64,000 bases of DNA from the NCBI RefSeq assembly GCF_026343185.1, contig NZ_JAPEMA010000001.1, forward strand, positions 4,960,001 through 5,024,000, read 5' to 3'. The notes below the pieces were generated by a model. The model did no database searches. It had not been told where the DNA came from and saw only the letters and a program-made list of their open reading frames with translations. Both the position numbers and the translations under genes were made by a program. Of the stretch, positions 35,542 through 46,829 are shown piece by piece (position 1 is the first letter of the stretch; every line of letters starts with the position of its first letter). The DNA comes from Streptomyces sp. NBC_00091 (lineage in GTDB: Bacteria; Actinomycetota; Actinomycetes; Streptomycetales; Streptomycetaceae).

Positions 35542-36246
35542 ATCAGCACCGAGCCCCGCATCAACGATCGGATTCGTGTCCCTGAGGTGCGACTCGTCGG
35601 TCCCAGCGGCGAACAGGTGGGCATCGTCCCGCTTGCGAAGGCGCTTGAGCTCGCGCAGGAGTACGACCTGGACCTGGTCGAGGTCGCGGCGTCTGCACGC
35701 CCGCCGGTCTGCAAGCTCATGGACTACGGCAAGTTCAAGTACGAGTCGGCCATGAAGGCCCGTGAGGCGCGCAAGAACCAGGCGCACACGGTCATCAAGG
35801 AAATGAAGCTCCGGCCGAAGATCGACCCGCACGACTATGACACCAAGAAGGGTCACGTCGTTCGGTTCCTCAAGCAGGGCGACAAGGTCAAGATCACGAT
35901 CATGTTCCGTGGTCGCGAGCAGTCCCGGCCGGAACTCGGCTACCGACTGCTGCAGCGTCTCGCTTCGGACGTCGAGGACCTCGGGTTCATCGAGTCGAAC
36001 CCGAAGCAGGACGGCCGAAACATGATCATGGTTCTCGGTCCGCACAAGAAGAAGACCGAGGCGATGGCCGAAGCCCGCGAGGCGCAGGCCGCCCGCAAGG
36101 CCGAGCGCCAGGGTCTCGCCGTCACCGACGAGGAGGCTTCCGACGAGGAGGCCGCCCCGGTCGAGGCGGAGACCACCGAGGCGGAGACCTCCGAGGTCGA
36201 GGCCGAGACCGAGGCCCCCTCGGACGAGGCGAACGCCGAGGCCTGA
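35542..36246 (+). CDS. infC: translation initiation factor IF-3 (apparent ATC start)
   Basis: IF-3 binds the 30S subunit, discriminates start codons and prevents subunit association. Both domains are clear: N-terminal [22 protein letters not shown] and C-terminal [25 protein letters not shown]. An acidic Glu/Ala tail (about 185-234) extends the usual 180-residue core. No ATG, GTG or TTG fits: AGGAGG at 35532-35537 positions translation at ATC (35542), giving (M)[12 protein letters not shown] at 35518 would put the ribosome-binding site inside the gene. A non-canonical start is the classical basis of infC autoregulation in other bacteria. First gene of infC-rpmI-rplT. Confidence 0.95.
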   Translation: MSTEPRINDRIRVPEVRLVGPSGEQVGIVPLAKALELAQEYDLDLVEVAASARPPVCKLMDYGKFKYESAMKAREARKNQAHTVIKEMKLRPKIDPHDYDTKKGHVVRFLKQGDKVKITIMFRGREQSRPELGYRLLQRLASDVEDLGFIESNPKQDGRNMIMVLGPHKKKTEAMAEAREAQAARKAERQGLAVTDEEASDEEAAPVEAETTEAETSEVEAETEAPSDEANAEA

Positions 36247-36285
36247 TTCCGGGGCAGCCCGTCCCGGATCACCGACACAACATGA

Positions 36286-36326
36286 CGCTCCCGTGAGCCG
36301 GTCCCGCCAGCGGACCGGTGGGAGCG
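36286..36326 (+). promoter_or_regulatory. intergenic hairpin between infC and rpmI
   Basis: Two stacked stems: CGCTCCC (36286-36292)/GGGAGCG (36320-36326) outside CCGGTCC (36298-36304)/GGACCGG (36312-36318). It lies 25 bp before rpmI. There is no U-tract, so it is more likely an mRNA control or processing element than a terminator. Confidence 0.6.
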
Positions 36327-36351
36327 CCACCGACGAGGAGATAACGGCGCT

Positions 36352-36546
36352 ATGCCGAAGAACAAGACGCACAGCGGTTCCAAGAAGCGCTTCAAGATCA
36401 CCGGCTCCGGCAAGGTGCTCCGTGAGCGCGCCGGCAAGCGCCACCTGCTCGAGCACAAGTCGTCCCGTGTCACCCGCCGCCTGACCGGCACCGCGGAGAT
36501 GGCCCCCGGCGACGCCGCGAAGATCAAGAAGCTTCTCGGCAAGTGA
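36352..36546 (+). CDS. rpmI: 50S ribosomal protein L35
   Basis: 64-residue basic ribosomal protein. The N-terminus [20 protein letters not shown] and [14 protein letters not shown] are diagnostic of bL35. Middle gene of the infC-rpmI-rplT operon; GACGAGGAG lies about 8 nt upstream of the ATG. Confidence 0.98.
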   Translation: MPKNKTHSGSKKRFKITGSGKVLRERAGKRHLLEHKSSRVTRRLTGTAEMAPGDAAKIKKLLGK

Positions 36547-36552
36547 TGTTCT

Positions 36553-36573
36553 CCGCTCCCGCGCCGGGAGCGG
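36553..36573 (+). promoter_or_regulatory. intergenic hairpin between rpmI and rplT
   Basis: Perfect 9-bp stem CCGCTCCCG/CGGGAGCGG with a 3-nt loop, 7 bp after the rpmI stop. It repeats the CGCTCCC/GGGAGCG arms of the hairpin on the other side of rpmI. Confidence 0.55.
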
Positions 36574-36650
36574 ATGAGCGTCAAGACCGGGACCCCATCG
36601 AATTCGGGCCGTGTGGAGAACGACCACGGCCCCGCTACAAGGAGTAAAAA

Positions 36651-37037
36651 GTGGCACGCGTCAAGCGGGCAGTAAACGCCCACAAGAAGCGCCGGGCAAT
36701 CCTCGAGGCGGCCTCCGGCTACCGCGGTCAGCGTTCGCGCCTGTACCGCAAGGCCAAGGAGCAGGTCACCCACTCGCTGGTCTACAACTTCAACGACCGC
36801 AAGAAGCGCAAGGGCGACTTCCGTCAGCTGTGGATCCAGCGCATCAACGCCGCTGCCCGCCAGAACGGCATGACGTACAACCGCCTCATCCAGGGTCTGA
36901 AGGCCGCCAACATCGAGGTGGACCGCAAGATCCTCGCCGAGCTGGCCGTCAACGACGCCAACGCGTTCGCCGCGCTGGTCGAGGTCGCGCAGAAGGCGCT
37001 TCCGGCCGACGTCAACGCCCCCAAGGCCGCTGCCTAA
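36651..37037 (+). CDS. rplT: 50S ribosomal protein L20
   Basis: 128-residue bL20, which binds 23S rRNA early in 50S assembly and in several bacteria represses its own operon by binding mRNA. Family sequence [13 protein letters not shown] and [20 protein letters not shown] is unmistakable. GTG start at 36651 with AAGGAG upstream. Last gene of the operon, followed by a strong terminator. Confidence 0.98.
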   Translation: MARVKRAVNAHKKRRAILEAASGYRGQRSRLYRKAKEQVTHSLVYNFNDRKKRKGDFRQLWIQRINAAARQNGMTYNRLIQGLKAANIEVDRKILAELAVNDANAFAALVEVAQKALPADVNAPKAAA

Positions 37038-37070
37038 GGCCTAGCCGGCTCGCTTCACGCAGTCGGCACC

Positions 37071-37105
37071 CACGGACCCGCAGGCTTCCCGCCTGCGGGT
37101 CCGTG
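37071..37105 (+). terminator. terminator of the infC operon
   Basis: Perfect 15-bp stem (CACGGACCCGCAGGC and its complement) with a 5-nt loop, followed by TGCTTTC; 33 bp after rplT. Confidence 0.85.
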
Positions 37106-37164
37106 TGCTTTCACCCCGCACCGCCCCGCCCGCCGGGACGACCCGAGAGAGAACCGCTGAGACC

Positions 37165-38022
<858 letters not shown>

Positions 38023-38077
38023 TAATGTGGCCGCCCGGGGGCCCACTGAGCTACCCGGAGATGTGGGGTACGGGGAC

Positions 38078-39406
38078 ATGACCGTCGGTACGAACAGCTC
38101 GCCAGGGGCCGCTGACGCGGCCGAGGAGCGGTTCGGGGACGCCTCCCGGCCCCCGGGCGGCGTGCCGCCGCTTCCGGCGGCCCCCCCGGACGCCCTGGCC
38201 TCCGTACCGCCCCAGGCCGGCCCCGCGGGCCGCGGCCCCGACCGTGGCGCCGCCCCGCGGCCGCAGGACGCGGCCGCGGCCGCCCGGGCCGGGCGCCACG
38301 ACGACGGCTCCGCGGGGCTCGCCCCCGGCCAGGACCCCGGCGAAACCCCCGGCCAGGGGGGCGGCGGCTTCGGGATGGATCCCGACGAGCTGCCCGACGG
38401 GCTCGTCGTCGCCGACCACGCCGGCCGGGTGATCTGCTTCAACCGGGCCGCCTCCGCGATCACCGCCATCGCGGCCGGCCAGGCCATCGGCGCCCGCATC
38501 GACAGCGCGCTGCCGCTGGAGGACCTCGAAGGCCGCCGCTGGTGGGCACTGACCGACCCGTACGGGGGACTCGCCACCCGGCGCGGCCAGCCCGAGCGGA
38601 ACCTGCTGCTCCCCGGAGGGCGCGAGGTGCTCGTCTCCGCCCGCTACGTGCGCACCCACCCCACCGGCCCGCTGAGCCGCCTCGTGGTCACCCTGCGCGG
38701 TACCGAGGCCCGGCGCCGCACCGAGCGCAGCCACGCCGAGCTGATCGCGACGGTCGCGCACGAGCTGCGCTCCCCGCTGACCTCCGTCAAGGGCTTCACC
38801 GCGACCCTGCTCGCCAAGTGGGAGCGGTTCACCGACGACCAGAAGCGGCTGATGCTGGAGACCGTCGACGCCGACGCCAACCGCGTCACCCGGCTGATCG
38901 CCGAACTCCTCGACATCTCCCGCATCGACTCCGGCCGCCTCGAGGTGCGCCGCCAGCCGGTCGACATCGCCGCCGCCGTGGGCCGCCACGTCCAGGCGCT
39001 CACCGCGAACGGCCAGGCCCCCGAGCGGTTCCTCGTACGGGTCAGCAGCCCGCTCCCCGATCTGTGGGCCGATCCGGACAAGATCGACCAGATTCTCGGC
39101 AACCTCCTCGAAAATGCGGTGCGCCACGGTGACGGAACGGTCACCATCGACGTAGCGCCGCACGAGAAGGGAACCGCCGTCACCGTGACCGACGAAGGCC
39201 CCGGGATCCCCGAGGAGTCGATGGGCCGCGTCTTCACCCGCTTCTGGCGGGGGAGCAAGCGCGGCGGCACCGGCCTGGGCCTGTACATCGTCAAGGGCAT
39301 CGTGGAGGCCCACGGCGGCACCATCACGGTCGGGCGCGGCCCCGGAGGCGGCGCCGAGTTCCGATTTATCCTGCCCGTGAGCGCCCCGGCCTACCTCACG
39401 CAGTAA
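38078..39406 (+). CDS. ohkA: orphan cytosolic PAS histidine kinase (OhkA-like)
   Basis: 442-residue sensor kinase. A long Pro/Gly/Ala-rich disordered N-terminus (1-100) is followed by a PAS domain (about 101-210, DELPDGLVVADHAGRVICFN), HisKA with the phosphoacceptor His228 (TVAHELRSPLTS) and an HATPase domain (NLLENAVRHG, DEGPGIPEE, GTGLGLYIV). No membrane helix is seen, and no response regulator is adjacent. The position between an rRNA methyltransferase gene and pheS matches S. coelicolor SCO1596 (OhkA), an orphan kinase affecting antibiotics and development; symbol given on that synteny. Confidence 0.87.
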   Translation: MTVGTNSSPGAADAAEERFGDASRPPGGVPPLPAAPPDALASVPPQAGPAGRGPDRGAAPRPQDAAAAARAGRHDDGSAGLAPGQDPGETPGQGGGGFGMDPDELPDGLVVADHAGRVICFNRAASAITAIAAGQAIGARIDSALPLEDLEGRRWWALTDPYGGLATRRGQPERNLLLPGGREVLVSARYVRTHPTGPLSRLVVTLRGTEARRRTERSHAELIATVAHELRSPLTSVKGFTATLLAKWERFTDDQKRLMLETVDADANRVTRLIAELLDISRIDSGRLEVRRQPVDIAAAVGRHVQALTANGQAPERFLVRVSSPLPDLWADPDKIDQILGNLLENAVRHGDGTVTIDVAPHEKGTAVTVTDEGPGIPEESMGRVFTRFWRGSKRGGTGLGLYIVKGIVEAHGGTITVGRGPGGGAEFRFILPVSAPAYLTQ

Positions 39407-39464
39407 CCCTGCGGAGCGTCTCGCCAGGCGGCCCACGGGCTCCTTCACCCCCGGCGGCCCTTAG

Positions 39465-40693
<1,229 letters not shown>

Positions 40694-40694
<1 letters not shown>

Positions 40695-43237
40695 TGCGCG
40701 TCCCGCTTTCCTGGCTGCGGGAGTACGTCGACCTCCCCGCGGGTGAGACCGGCCGTGACGTGGCCGCCAAGCTGGTCGACGCCGGCCTCGAGGTCGAGAC
40801 CGTCGAGACGCTCGGCGCCGGCCTCCAGGGCCCCCTCGTCGTCGGCCAGGTGCTGACCATCGAGGAGCTCGAGGGCTTCCGCAAGCCGATCCGCTTCTGC
40901 ACGGTCGACGTCGGCCGGGCCAACGGCACCGGCGAGCCGCAGGAGATCGTCTGCGGCGCCCGGAACTTCTCCGTCGGCGACAAGGTCGTCGTGGTCCTGC
41001 CCGGCGCCGTCCTGCCCGGCGACTTCGCGATCGCCTCGCGCAAGACGTACGGCCGCACCTCGCACGGCATGATCTGCTCCGGCGACGAGCTGGGCATGGG
41101 TGACGACGGCACGCACGGCATCATCGTGCTGCCGCCGGAGTACGAGCCCGGCACCGACGCGATCGAGCTCCTCCAGCTCGTCGACGAGGTGCTCGACATC
41201 GACATCACCCCGGACCGCGGCTACTGCATGTCCATGCGCGGTGTGGCCCGCGAGGCCGCCACCGCCTACGGCCTGCTGCTGCGCGACCCGGCGCTCCTCG
41301 ACGTGCCCGCGCCGAACTCGTACGGCTACGCCGTGCAGATCTCCGACCCGCAGGGCTGCGACCGCTTCACCGCCCGCACGGTGACCGGCCTCGACCCCGA
41401 GGCGCGGTCCCCGATCTGGCTCACGCGCCGCCTCCAGAAGGCGGGCATGCGCCCGATCTCCCTCGCGGTCGACGTCACCAACTACGTGATGCTCGAGCTC
41501 GGCCAGCCGCTGCACGCCTACGACCGCTCGAGCCTCGACGGCGCGATCGGCGTCCGCCGTGCCGAGCAGGGCGAGAAGTTCACCACCCTCGACGGGGTCA
41601 AGCGCACCCTCGACGCCGAGGACCTGGTGATCACCGACAACGGCGGCCCCATCGGGCTCGCCGGTGTCATGGGCGGCGCCAACACCGAGATCGCCGACTC
41701 CGTCACCACGCCTTACGATCCTTCTGACTCGACGGGCCGGGTCACGGGCACCACCGACGTGGTCATCGAGGCCGCGCACTTCGACGCCGTGTCGATCTCG
41801 CGCACCGCCCGCCGCCTGAAGCTCTCCTCCGAGGCCTCCAAGCGCTTCGAGCGGGGCGTCGACCCGCAGGCCGCCGCCGCGGCCGCGCAGCGGACCGTCG
41901 ACCTCCTCGTGCTGCTGGCCGGCGGCACCGCCGAGGCCGGGGTCACCGAGCTCACCGCCCCGGGCGCCCCGCGCACCATCGCGATGAGCGCCGACCACCC
42001 GGACCGGGTCGCGGGCATGGACTACGGCCGCGAGACCGTCGTACGCCGCCTCCAGGAGGTCGGCTGCGACGTCTACGGCCAGGACGAGCTCGTCGTCACC
42101 GTCCCCTCGTGGCGGCCCGACCTCGCCGAGCCCAACGACCTCGCCGAAGAGGTCATCCGGCTGGAGGGCTACGGGAACCTCCCGTCCACCCTCCCGCAGG
42201 TGCCCTCCGGCCGCGGTCTGACCGCCCGCCAGCAGCTGCACCGCCGGGCCGGCCGGGCGCTGGCCGGCGCCGGCTACGTCGAGGCGCTGAGCTACCCGTT
42301 CATCGGCGAGGGCGTCTTCGACCAGCTCCAGCTGCCGGCGCACGACGCCGCCCGCCAGGTGGTCAAGCTGGTCAACCCGATCTCCGACGAGGAGCCGGCG
42401 CTGCGCACCACGCTGCTGCCGGGTCTGCTCGGCGCGCTGCGCCGCAACGACAGCCGGGGCAGCCACGACCTCGCGCTCTTCGAGACCGGTTCGGTCTTCC
42501 GCGCCGCCGCGCAGCCGGGTGTCGCCGTACGGCTCCCCGTCGACCGGCGTCCCACGGACGAGGAGGTCGCCACCCTGGACGCGGCCCTGCCCGCGCAGCC
42601 GCGGTACGCCGCGGTCGTGCTGGCCGGTGCCCGCGAGCAGGCCGGCTGGTGGGGCAAGGGCCGTCCGGCCGACTGGGCGGACGCGGTCCAGGCCGCCCGC
42701 GCGCTGGCCGCCGAGGCCGGTACCGAGCTGGTCGTCCGCCAGGGCCAGTACGGCCCCTGGCACCCGGGCCGCTGCGCCGAGCTGGTCGTCACCGTCGACG
42801 GTGTAGAGCAGGTCATCGGCCACGCCGGCGAACTGCACCCCCGGGTGGTCAAGGCCATGGGCCTGCCCGCCCGCACCAGCGCCATGGAGCTCGACCTCGA
42901 CCGCCTCGCGGCGGCCGGCGGCGAGGCCGTGCAGGCGCCCCGGATCTCCACCTTCCCGGTGGCGACCCAGGACGTCGCGCTGATCGTGGACGCGTCGGTC
43001 CCCGCCACGGCGGTGGAGGACGCGCTGCGCAAGGGCGCCGGCGAACTGCTGGAGTCCCTGCGGCTGTTCGACGTGTTCACCGGTGAGCAGGTCGGCGGGG
43101 GCAAGAAGTCCCTCGCGTACGCGCTGCGCTTCCGCGCGGCCGACCGGACGCTGACCGCCGAGGAGTCCACGGCCGCGCGCGACGCGGCGGTGGCCCTGGC
43201 CGGCGAGCGGACCGGGGCGGTGCTGCGGGGCGCGTGA
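40694..43237 (+). CDS. pheT: phenylalanine--tRNA ligase beta subunit
   Basis: 847-residue beta subunit. Domains in order: tRNA-binding EMAP-like OB fold (about 40-150), B3/B4 editing domain (about 210-395), B5 (about 410-480), catalytic-like core and C-terminal anticodon-binding FDX-ACB domain (about 745-847, [16 protein letters not shown]). The length matches the family. ATG at 40694 shares its first base with the pheS stop. Ends before a strong terminator. Confidence 0.97.
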
Positions 43238-43257
43238 CGCCCTGCCGCAAGGCCCGT

Positions 43258-43293
43258 TGAGGGGCGCGTCCGGACAACCGGACGCGCCCCTCA
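43258..43293 (+). terminator. terminator of pheST
   Basis: Perfect 16-bp stem (TGAGGGGCGCGTCCGG and complement) with ACAA loop, followed by CTCTTTG, 20 bp after pheT. Confidence 0.85.
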
Positions 43294-43405
43294 CTCTTTG
43301 GGGCCGCCTCACTCGTCCGGGTGTAAATGCCCGTGACCCGTGTCCGGTACGTCTGGAGGTCGACACAATCGTTCCGGCTGTCGAGCCGGAGGGAGCGACC
43401 TACGG

Positions 43406-44446
43406 ATGATCCGCCGGGTGTGCGTCCTCGTCTGGGGCGGCGCCGCGGTGTCCTGGGAGCTGGCCTCCCCGGGGCCGCTGGGGCCGGGCCTCGCGACGTG
43501 CGCGGCCTTCCTGCTCCTCGCCGCCGGCGGCGCGCTGCACGTCCGGTCGGGGCTCGTGGCCGAACTGCGGCGCTCGCGGGAACTCGCGGGAGCCGCGCGA
43601 CGGGTGCTCCAGCGCCCCCTGCCGCCCCGGGCCGGCTGCCTCGCGGTGTCCGGGGCGCAGCTGTCCGTGGGCGGGGACCTGTACGAGGTGCTGCCGACGG
43701 CGTACGGGGTGCGGGTGGTGATCGGGGACGTACGGGGCCACGGGCTGCCCGCGCTGGGGGCGGCCGCGGCGGTGCTCGCCTCCTTCCGCGAGGCGGCGTA
43801 CGACGAGCCCGCGCTGGGCGGGGTCCTGCGCCGGATGGAACGCTCCCTCCAGCGGTACCAGCGCCGGCAGCCGGGCGCGCCGGCGGGGGAGGAGTTCGTG
43901 ACGGTGCTGCTGCTCCAGATCGCGGCGGACGATTCGGTCCTGGCCCTGAACTGCGGCCACCCCTGGCCCCACCGGCTGAGCCCGGCCGCCGTCCCCGCCC
44001 GGGAGCCCTGCGGGGCGCCGGCCTCGCCGGGGTTCGAGGCGTCGGAGTTCGAGGCGTCGGAGTTCGAGGCGTCGGGCGTAGCCTCCGGGAAGCGGAGCAA
44101 GTGCGGGGCGGGGAGCGGCTCCGCGCGGCGGGGCGCGTACGTGCGGCCGCTGGCCGGGGGCGAGACCCTGCCCCCGCTCGGGGTGGTGCCCCTGCCCCTC
44201 GACGTCCGCCCGCACCCCTGCGCGGCGCTGCGGCCCGGCGAGACGCTGGTCCTGCACACCGACGGCATCGAGGACGCCCGGGACCGGCGGGGCCGCTTCT
44301 TCCCGCTGGGCAGTGTCCTCGCGCAGACTCCGGCGCCCACGCCCGCCCGGCTGGTGGCGGGCGTGCACGCCGCGCTGCTGCGCCACACCGGAGGGCGGCT
44401 CGCCGACGACGTCGCCCTCCTGGTGCTGCGCAACGACCGCGCCTGA
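43406..44446 (+). CDS. membrane-associated PP2C-type (SpoIIE/RsbU) serine phosphatase
   Basis: 346-residue phosphatase of the type probably acting on anti-anti-sigma or other phosphoproteins. A hydrophobic N-terminal region (about 1-50) holds two short membrane helices; the PP2C domain follows with metal-binding GGDLYEV and GDVRGHGLPA, then LNCGHPWPHRL, PPLGVVPLPL and HTDGIEDARD. Between two core strands there is an inserted low-complexity segment (about 210-260) with FEASE repeated three times. ATG at 43406 follows GGAGGGAG. No anti-sigma gene is adjacent. Confidence 0.87.
   Translation: MIRRVCVLVWGGAAVSWELASPGPLGPGLATCAAFLLLAAGGALHVRSGLVAELRRSRELAGAARRVLQRPLPPRAGCLAVSGAQLSVGGDLYEVLPTAYGVRVVIGDVRGHGLPALGAAAAVLASFREAAYDEPALGGVLRRMERSLQRYQRRQPGAPAGEEFVTVLLLQIAADDSVLALNCGHPWPHRLSPAAVPAREPCGAPASPGFEASEFEASEFEASGVASGKRSKCGAGSGSARRGAYVRPLAGGETLPPLGVVPLPLDVRPHPCAALRPGETLVLHTDGIEDARDRRGRFFPLGSVLAQTPAPTPARLVAGVHAALLRHTGGRLADDVALLVLRNDRA
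44033..44077 (+). repeat. 15-bp in-frame tandem repeat, three copies
   Basis: TTCGAGGCGTCGGAG at 44033, 44048 and 44063 (the last with one change), encoding FEASE-FEASE-FEASG inside the phosphatase gene. The unit is a multiple of three, so copy-number change keeps the frame. Confidence 0.85.
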
Positions 44447-44885
44447 ACGGGTCCGGCGGTGCCCCGCCCCGTGGGCCGGGGGGAGTGGTACGGCCCGGAC
44501 GGGGCGGTGCGACCGACGGGCCACTCCGCACCGGGCCGGTGGACGGGCCCGGTGCGGATTCGGCCCGGCTCCGGCGGGGCCCGGCGACCAACCGGGCCCC
44601 GGCGGAGCCGTGGTGCGCCGCCCGCGCCTGCCATGGAGTGTCGGGCAGACAGCAGGGGCGGGCGGCGCGGTGCCGGGTCGTCGCACTGTACGAGGGGGAG
44701 CCGACGACCCTGGCGGCCTCCTTGGCGAGGCTCTTAAGTGAAGCGCCGGAAGGCCCCCGCGCGGCAGGGTGCGTATCGCATTTATGCGCGTACTCGTTTC
44801 ACACCCCGTGTGAATCAAACGCGGAACGCCCCCGCGCGCACCGCTCACGCACTAGCCTGATTCCGACGAGCCCTTGGAGGGGCCC
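44447..44885. other. 439-bp non-coding interval with a strong palindrome
   Basis: No convincing gene on either strand between the phosphatase and the HTH/TPR regulator; short GC-rich frames lack ribosome-binding sites and normal composition. The 3' part is less GC-rich and contains the palindrome at 44798-44814 and a TAGCCT hexamer near 44852, suggesting a regulatory region for the downstream gene. Confidence 0.6.
44798..44814. promoter_or_regulatory. 17-bp palindrome upstream of the HTH/TPR regulator
   Basis: TTCACAC-CCC-GTGTGAA, perfect 7-bp arms, 71 bp before the start of the regulator gene; operator-like. Confidence 0.5.
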
Positions 44886-46223
44886 ATGCAGCCCAACGCC
44901 CTGCTCGATGCCCTCCTCGCCGAGGCGGGCATGTCCCACGCCGGACTCGCCGCGCATGTCAACCAGGCGGGCCGGTCCCGCGGACTCGCGCTGCGCTACG
45001 AACACACCGCGGTCTCCCGCTGGCTGAAGGGGCAGCGCCCCCGCGGCCAGGTGCCCGACCTGATCTGCGAGGTGCTCGGCGGGCGGCTGCACCGGCCCGT
45101 CGGCCTCGACGACATCGGCCTCGGGATCCCCGGACAGCCGACCCCGCACACCACCCGGCTCAGCGGCTTCGTCGACCGCGCCACCGCCCTGTGGCGCTCC
45201 GACGAGCTGGGCCGGCCCGCACAGCTCACGGCGCAGGCGCTCACCGGCACCCCGGCCGTCATCCCGGTGTGGGAGTGGGAGAACCCGCCCGAGGACGCCG
45301 ACGTGTCCCGGGAGGGCCCGCACCGGATCGGGCCCGAGCACATCGAGATCCTGCGGGCCGCCCGGGCGCACTACGAGCTGATGTACCGCCGGGCCGGCGG
45401 GATGGCCACCCGGGCCCGGATCGTGCGCTTCCTCGGCAGCGAGACCGCCCCCATGCTGCGCGGGAGCTACTCCGACGAGGTGGGCCGCCCGCTGCACCGG
45501 GCCACCGGGTCCCTGGTGGCGGTCGCGGGGATCTGCGCGTACGACTCCGACGCCCACGGCCTCGCCCAGCGCTACTTCCACCAGGCGCTGCGGCTCGCCA
45601 AGGCCAGCGGGGACCGGGGGCTCGGGGCGTACGTGATCGCGCTGCTGGTCAACCAGTCGCTGCACCTGCGGGAGCACCGCCAGGCCGTGGCCTTCGCCGA
45701 GGCCGCGCTGCGCGCCGCCGGCCGGGACACCACCCCGGCGCTCGCCGCCGACCTGTACGCGATGCAGGCCAAGGCCTACGCGCAACTCGGGGACACCACG
45801 GCCGCGTTGGCCTGCATCCGGCGCGCCGAGGCGGCCGCCGAGCGGATCCGGCCCGGTACGGAGCCCGACGAGACCGGCTACGTACAGCCCGGGCTGGTCA
45901 ACGTCCAGGTGGCCGAGGCGCTGCTCAGCCTGGGGGACCTCGACGGCGCGCACGAGCAGGCGGCCGAGGCCGTCGGCACCCCGGCGCACGACCGGGGGCG
46001 GGTGCACCGCCTCGCGATGCTGTGCGAGATCCAGTTGCGCCAGGGGGAGGCGGACCGGGCGGTGGCCTCGGCGGCCGAAATGGCCGAGCGGGCCAAGGGG
46101 ATGGAGTCGCTGCGCCTGCGGGACCGGCTGCGGGCGGTCCGGGAACAGCTGCTGACCAGCGGATGCTCCGGAGCCGAGGAGACCGCGCAACTCATCGACG
46201 GGGCACTGCGCGTTCCCCTGTGA
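44886..46223 (+). CDS. helix-turn-helix regulator with TPR-like C-terminus
   Basis: 445-residue cytosolic protein. The N-terminus contains a degenerate XRE-like helix-turn-helix (about 1-65, MSHAGLAAHVNQAG and TAVSRWLKGQRPRG); the rest is helical with TPR-like repeats (about 235-430; AQRYFHQALRLAKASG, QAVAFAEAALRAAG, ALACIRRAEAAAE). This architecture is common in Streptomyces, including developmental regulators such as NsdA; a direct orthology is not claimed. GGAGG lies 5 nt before the ATG at 44886. Confidence 0.83.
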   Translation: MQPNALLDALLAEAGMSHAGLAAHVNQAGRSRGLALRYEHTAVSRWLKGQRPRGQVPDLICEVLGGRLHRPVGLDDIGLGIPGQPTPHTTRLSGFVDRATALWRSDELGRPAQLTAQALTGTPAVIPVWEWENPPEDADVSREGPHRIGPEHIEILRAARAHYELMYRRAGGMATRARIVRFLGSETAPMLRGSYSDEVGRPLHRATGSLVAVAGICAYDSDAHGLAQRYFHQALRLAKASGDRGLGAYVIALLVNQSLHLREHRQAVAFAEAALRAAGRDTTPALAADLYAMQAKAYAQLGDTTAALACIRRAEAAAERIRPGTEPDETGYVQPGLVNVQVAEALLSLGDLDGAHEQAAEAVGTPAHDRGRVHRLAMLCEIQLRQGEADRAVASAAEMAERAKGMESLRLRDRLRAVREQLLTSGCSGAEETAQLIDGALRVPL

Positions 46224-46276
46224 GGGCACGAACTGCTGCCATGTTGCCACCAACGGATGCGGAAGGTGGCACTACC

Positions 46277-46813
46277 GTGCAGTGGACGAACCTGAGTGAG
46301 CAGACCGTGTACAAGAACCGCTGGTTCGACGTGAACCTCGCGGACGTGGAACTCCCCGACGGCCGGCACCTGGACCACTTCGTCATCCGGCTGCGGCCGG
46401 TCGCCGTCGCCACGGCCGTCAACGAGGCCGACGAGGTGCTGCTGCTGTGGCGGCACCGGTTCATTACCGACAGCTGGGGCTGGGAGCTGCCCGCCGGGGT
46501 GGTCGAGGACGGCGAGTCCGTCGAGGCGGCGGCCGCCCGGGAGATGGAGGAGGAGTCGGGCTGGCGGCCGGGCCCGCTCCACCACCTGATGACCGTGGAG
46601 CCCTCCAACGGGCTGACCGACGCCCGCCACCACCTCTACTGGGCGGACGGGGCCGCGTACGTCGGGGAACCGGAGGACGGCTTCGAGTCCTCGCGCCGCG
46701 AGTGGGTCCCGCTCAAACTCGTCCCGGACCTGATCGCGCGCGGGGAGGTCCCGGCCGCCAACATGGCGGCCGGGCTGCTCCTGCTGCACCACCTCAGGCT
46801 CGGACGCCCGTAG
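46277..46813 (+). CDS. Nudix hydrolase (ADP-ribose pyrophosphatase-like)
   Basis: 178-residue hydrolase of nucleoside diphosphates linked to X. The Nudix box is GVVEDGESVEAAAAREMEEESG, with the catalytic REMEEE. The N-terminal YKNRWFDVNLADVELPDG is typical of ADP-ribose-type members. GTG at 46277, with GGAAGG about 10 nt upstream, gives the usual N-terminus QWTNLSEQTVYKN; an in-frame ATG at 46241 is an alternative. It follows the HTH/TPR gene by 53 bp and is convergent with the dehydrogenase gene. Confidence 0.9.
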   Translation: MQWTNLSEQTVYKNRWFDVNLADVELPDGRHLDHFVIRLRPVAVATAVNEADEVLLLWRHRFITDSWGWELPAGVVEDGESVEAAAAREMEEESGWRPGPLHHLMTVEPSNGLTDARHHLYWADGAAYVGEPEDGFESSRREWVPLKLVPDLIARGEVPAANMAAGLLLLHHLRLGRP

Positions 46814-46829
46814 GGACGGCCGGGGAGCT

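Noticed and set aside
44447..44885. Short GC-rich frames in the phosphatase-regulator gap
   Set aside because: No ribosome-binding sites or domain signatures; composition like shadow frames. Treated as non-coding.
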